64,000 bases of DNA from an uncultured SAR86 cluster bacterium (GTDB lineage: Bacteria; Pseudomonadota; Gammaproteobacteria; Magnimaribacterales; AG-339-G14), in contig CABZAV010000001.1 of the NCBI GenBank assembly GCA_902523885.1, forward strand, positions 1 through 64,000, read 5' to 3'. Shown one piece after another: positions 61,755 to 64,000 of the stretch. The translations under genes were made by a program, and so were the position numbers. The first letter of the stretch is position 1, and each line of letters begins with the position of its first letter. A model generated the notes under the pieces. The model was given only the letters and a program-made list of their open reading frames with translations. It searched no databases and was not told the origin of the DNA.

Positions 61755-62306
61755 ATGCAACCTTTTCTAGAAAAAGCTATTGAATTAAATGCGCTTAAGT
61801 TTGGTGATTTCACCCTCAAGTCGGGAATGAAGAGCAATTATTTTTTTGATATTTCTTCTTTTTTTAGAAATGACTCTTTAAAGATTTTATCGGATTTTTA
61901 TGTTGAAAAATTGATAAGTGAAAAATTGGACTTTAATGTGATTTTTGGACCAGCTTATAAAGGTATTCCCTTGGCGAGTGCCGTAGGTATTAGTTATTAT
62001 GAAAAAACTGGCAAAATAATTGACTTAGTTTTTGATCGAAAGGAAATTAAAGATCACGGTGAAGGCGGCAGTCTTATTGGCACATTAAAATCTAAGAAAG
62101 TTTTAATAATCGATGATGTTTTGACTGCAGGCACTGCAATTAAAAGCAGTTTAAAAATAATTAACAAAGAAAAAGCCGATCTTTCTGCCGTTATGGTTGC
62201 ATTGGACAGAGAAGAAAAAGATGAAAACAATAATTTCTATCGAGATAATCTTAGTAAAGAAGGAATAAAAATATTTTCAATAGCAAAAATATCAGAATTA
62301 AATTAA
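61755..62306 (+). CDS. pyrE: Orotate phosphoribosyltransferase PyrE
   Basis: 183 residues from the ATG preceded by AAGAGA; a longer frame begins 27 bases earlier and would almost touch gmk, so the inner start is preferred. Motifs: ALKFGDFTLKSGMKSNYFFD, FGPAYKGIPLASAVGISYY, the catalytic loop EIKDHGEGGSLIG and PRPP-binding VLIIDDVLTAGTAIKSSL. It adds ribose phosphate to orotate in pyrimidine synthesis. Confidence 0.95.
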   Translation: MQPFLEKAIELNALKFGDFTLKSGMKSNYFFDISSFFRNDSLKILSDFYVEKLISEKLDFNVIFGPAYKGIPLASAVGISYYEKTGKIIDLVFDRKEIKDHGEGGSLIGTLKSKKVLIIDDVLTAGTAIKSSLKIINKEKADLSAVMVALDREEKDENNNFYRDNLSKEGIKIFSIAKISELN

Positions 62307-62313
62307 TTAAATA

Positions 62314-62907
62314 ATGTTTACTGGAATCGTTCAATCAAAGTCTTTAAAAGCAAAATTAACCAAAAAGAGTTTTGGAGTAGAGCTTTCTGTTTCAGTAGAA
62401 AACGGCTTTACAAAAAATTTAAAAAAAGGGGACAGTATTGCAGTTAATGGCGTTTGCCTTACTGTTTGTTCTTTTTCAAAAAAAATAATTAAATTTGAGA
62501 TCATTCATGAGTCTCTAAGATTATCAAATTTAGTCAAAAATATTTCAATGCCTTTAAATTTGGAAAGATCTTTAAAAATGGGAGAAGAAATAGGAGGGCA
62601 CTTAGTATCGGGACACGTTCATTGCATGGGAAAAGTTAAAGAATTCAAAAAAGGAAAAGAAAAAATTCTTACAATTTCGAAACCATCCTTAGTTAAAGAA
62701 TATATTTTTCAAAAAGGATATGTTGCTATCAACGGAATAAGTTTAACGGTATCAAATTCAACAAATTCTAATTTTAGTGTCTCTTTAATTCCAGAGACAA
62801 TTGAAAGAACTAATTTATCAGAGATAAAAAAAGGGGATTACTTAAATATAGAAGCAGATCAACAAACCATTACAATTGTAGAAACTGTAAAAAAAATAAA
62901 AAATTAA
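62314..62907 (+). CDS. ribE: Riboflavin synthase alpha subunit
   Basis: 197 residues with two lumazine-binding repeats, beginning MFTGIVQSKSL; the first repeat has SIAVNGVCLTVCSF and the second GYVAINGISLTVSNS, and IGGHLVSGHVHCMGKVK is typical. It dismutates two lumazines to riboflavin. Lies 7 bases after pyrE, not with other rib genes. The stop shares TTAA with yqeY. Called ribE (or ribC in E. coli). Confidence 0.95.
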   Translation: MFTGIVQSKSLKAKLTKKSFGVELSVSVENGFTKNLKKGDSIAVNGVCLTVCSFSKKIIKFEIIHESLRLSNLVKNISMPLNLERSLKMGEEIGGHLVSGHVHCMGKVKEFKKGKEKILTISKPSLVKEYIFQKGYVAINGISLTVSNSTNSNFSVSLIPETIERTNLSEIKKGDYLNIEADQQTITIVETVKKIKN

Positions 62908-63353
62908 CTCAAAGCTTTTTTTACTTCGGAGCTGATATATCCAGCGTCGGCCTTTCCGGATGTCAATTCTTTAAGCACTCCCATTACCTTGCCCATATCT
63001 TTCATTGATTCAGCATTTGTTTCTGAAATAACTTTCTTTACCAAAATATCAATTTCTTCAACGCTAAGCTGTTCTGGCATAAATTCCTGAATAATTAATA
63101 TTTCATCTTTTTCTTTTTTTGAAAGCTCTTCTCTGCCAGCAGATTCAAATTGAGATATTGAATCTTTTCTTTGTTTAATCATTTTCTCAAGAATTTCTAT
63201 GCATTCTTTATCATTCAATTCTTCTTTTTTACTAATTTCTTCAACTTGAAATGCGGAAACTACCAGTCTTAAAGTAGTTGTTCTAAATTTATTTCCTTCT
63301 TTCATAGAAAGAGAAACTTCATGCTTAATTGAAGCTTTGATATTTTCTGTCAT
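62904..63353 (-). CDS. yqeY: YqeY/GatB-like domain protein
   Basis: 149 residues: VSLSMKEGNKFRTTTLRLVV, EILEKMIKQRKDSISQFESA, FMPEQLSVEEIDILVKKVIS and DMGKVMGVLKELTSGKADAG. This helical domain resembles the tRNA-binding tail of GatB; its own function is not proven. It follows rpsU by 6 bases, as in the macromolecular-synthesis region of many bacteria, but dnaG and rpoD do not follow here. Confidence 0.92.
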   Translation of the reverse strand: MTENIKASIKHEVSLSMKEGNKFRTTTLRLVVSAFQVEEISKKEELNDKECIEILEKMIKQRKDSISQFESAGREELSKKEKDEILIIQEFMPEQLSVEEIDILVKKVISETNAESMKDMGKVMGVLKELTSGKADAGYISSEVKKALS

Positions 63354-63359
63354 TTTTTT

Positions 63360-63578
63360 TTAGAATCTGGCTCTTAGGGGAGGCATTGTTCCCATTTTTC
63401 TTTTTTTAGAGGCTCTTTTTACTGCAGCAGCAGCTTTTCTTTTTCTAACTGAAGTTGGTTTTTCATAGAATTCTCTTTTTCTAACTTCAGCAATAATCCC
63501 AGCTTTGTCACATGATCTTTTAAATCTGCGTAATCCTGCATCGAATGATTCTGTTTCTTTTAACTTAATAACTGGCAT
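63360..63578 (-). CDS. rpsU: 30S ribosomal protein bS21
   Basis: 72 residues starting at the inner [22 protein letters not shown]; an upstream extension of the frame has no homology. [20 protein letters not shown] and [20 protein letters not shown] match bS21, with a basic tail. It is needed for initiation on natural mRNAs. Divergent from tsaD and first of rpsU-yqeY. Confidence 0.96.
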   Translation of the reverse strand: MPVIKLKETESFDAGLRRFKRSCDKAGIIAEVRKREFYEKPTSVRKRKAAAAVKRASKKRKMGTMPPLRARF

Positions 63579-63597
63579 AGTAATAAATAAGCTCGCA

Positions 63598-63626
63598 ATT
63601 CTAGCTATGATTAGAATATTTTGCAA
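63598..63626 (-). promoter_or_regulatory. sigma-70 promoter for rpsU-yqeY
   Basis: On the minus strand: TTGCAA at -35, 17-base spacer, TAGAAT at -10 (5 of 6), 19 bases before the rpsU ATG. TTGCAA is its own reverse complement, so the same box could also serve as -35 for divergent tsaD, though a matching -10 there is weak. Confidence 0.6.
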
Positions 63627-63665
63627 AACATTTAAGAGTCTATTTCTATCTGTTAAGATTTTGAT

Positions 63666-64000
63666 ATGCAAATTCTGGGAATAGAAACTTCTTGTGATGA
63701 GACAGGGATAGCACTTTATGATGACAATACAAATCAATTTATTTTCGAGTCTTTGTTTAGCCAAGCTGCAAAACATAATTTATTTGGTGGCGTAGTTCCA
63801 GAATTAGCCGCTAGAGATCATATTAATAAATTATTGCCGTTAATTGACGAAGAATTTTCTTCGAAAAATATTGATTTGAAAAATATAGATGCCATTGCTT
63901 ATACCAAAGGTCCAGGACTAAGAGGCCCACTTATGGTTGGTACTGCTTTTGCAAAAGCTCTAGCTTTTAGCTTGAATATTCCAACAATTCCTATACACCA
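63666..64000 (+). CDS. tsaD: tRNA N6-adenosine threonylcarbamoyltransferase TsaD, 5' part
   Basis: The first 111 residues; the gene runs off the right edge. [20 protein letters not shown] is the TsaD N-terminus with its ATPase (ASKHA) motif, followed by [19 protein letters not shown] and [20 protein letters not shown]. With TsaB/TsaE it transfers threonylcarbamoyl to A37 of ANN-decoding tRNAs. The metal-binding HxxxH further on lies outside the window. tsaD beside rpsU divergently is the common arrangement. Confidence 0.96.
   Translation, partial: MQILGIETSCDETGIALYDDNTNQFIFESLFSQAAKHNLFGGVVPELAARDHINKLLPLIDEEFSSKNIDLKNIDAIAYTKGPGLRGPLMVGTAFAKALAFSLNIPTIPIH

Noticed and set aside
61728-61755. 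Upstream PyrE start
   Set aside because: It adds nine residues not seen in the family and lies two bases from the gmk start; the inner ATG has a ribosome binding site.
63360-63776. bS21 as a 138-residue protein
   Set aside because: The first 66 residues have no bS21 similarity; the inner ATG gives the standard 72-residue protein with a good promoter upstream.

Overview
The window is AT-rich, gene-dense bacterial chromosome: about 75 protein genes, one tRNA and no gap over 300 bases without a gene. The gene set is gammaproteobacterial (RpoH, HspQ, ZapE, RppH, YggX, YqiA/YqiB, bifunctional SpoT with rpoZ and gmk, TtpC-type TonB cluster). Low GC, very short spacers, NTGA start/stop overlaps and convergent genes sharing stop codons suggest a streamlined marine lineage. 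SAR86 is my best guess from style and content, not proven. No insertion sequence, phage gene, CRISPR array or rRNA is seen.

Layout. 1-9.5 kb is housekeeping: the cysQ 3' end, rpoH-thiS-thiG-trmB forward, then efp-argS-yggS-proC-yggT-metX-metW-rdgB on the minus strand. 9.55-14.9 kb is a six-gene energy-transduction operon (DUF3450, TtpC-like, ExbB, ExbD, TonB, TPR) with a candidate promoter and a 12-bp palindrome. 14.9-22.3 kb holds folA-thyA-lgt and a TSUP permease, an NRDE-rppH-HAD-aminotransferase run, hspQ, and zapE, whose Walker A motif is only recovered with a CTG start. 22.3-29.8 kb is an accessory-looking block of small-molecule enzymes on mixed strands (ABM and DUF1330 proteins, GST, DUF1295, nitronate monooxygenase, a COQ4-like protein, a degenerate SDR, Zn-alcohol dehydrogenase) with a MarR regulator and a Met-rich outer-membrane-like protein.

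29.8-33.2 kb carries the Anbu proteasome-like protease divergent from its usual partners, a circularly permuted ATP-grasp and an alpha-E protein, without the usual transglutaminase. After pip and tRNA-Phe comes a glycoside-use island (34.4-40.2 kb): a fragment of a flavoprotein start, a GPH-type sugar transporter with no normal start codon, a fused Gfo/Idh + aldo-keto reductase, and a cytoplasmic GH3 glycosidase with PA14 domain.

40.2-64 kb is mostly core: yggX-mutY, hisBHAF, gpmA, a YibN-like rhodanese, ntrBC beside a eukaryote-type (GSII) glutamine synthetase with candidate regulatory repeats, yqiBA, a base-excision glycosylase, a FemAB-like protein, ubiA, rubredoxin, a DAACS symporter, a K+-dependent-type membrane pyrophosphatase closed by a bidirectional terminator, recG-ridA-spoT-rpoZ-gmk, pyrE-ribE, rpsU-yqeY and the start of tsaD.

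No wholly new multi-gene system is proven. The strongest leads are the reduced Anbu locus, the oxidoreductase fusion in the glycoside island, the COQ4-like/degenerate-SDR block, the GSII-NtrBC arrangement with its repeats, and two genes that need non-standard start codons.
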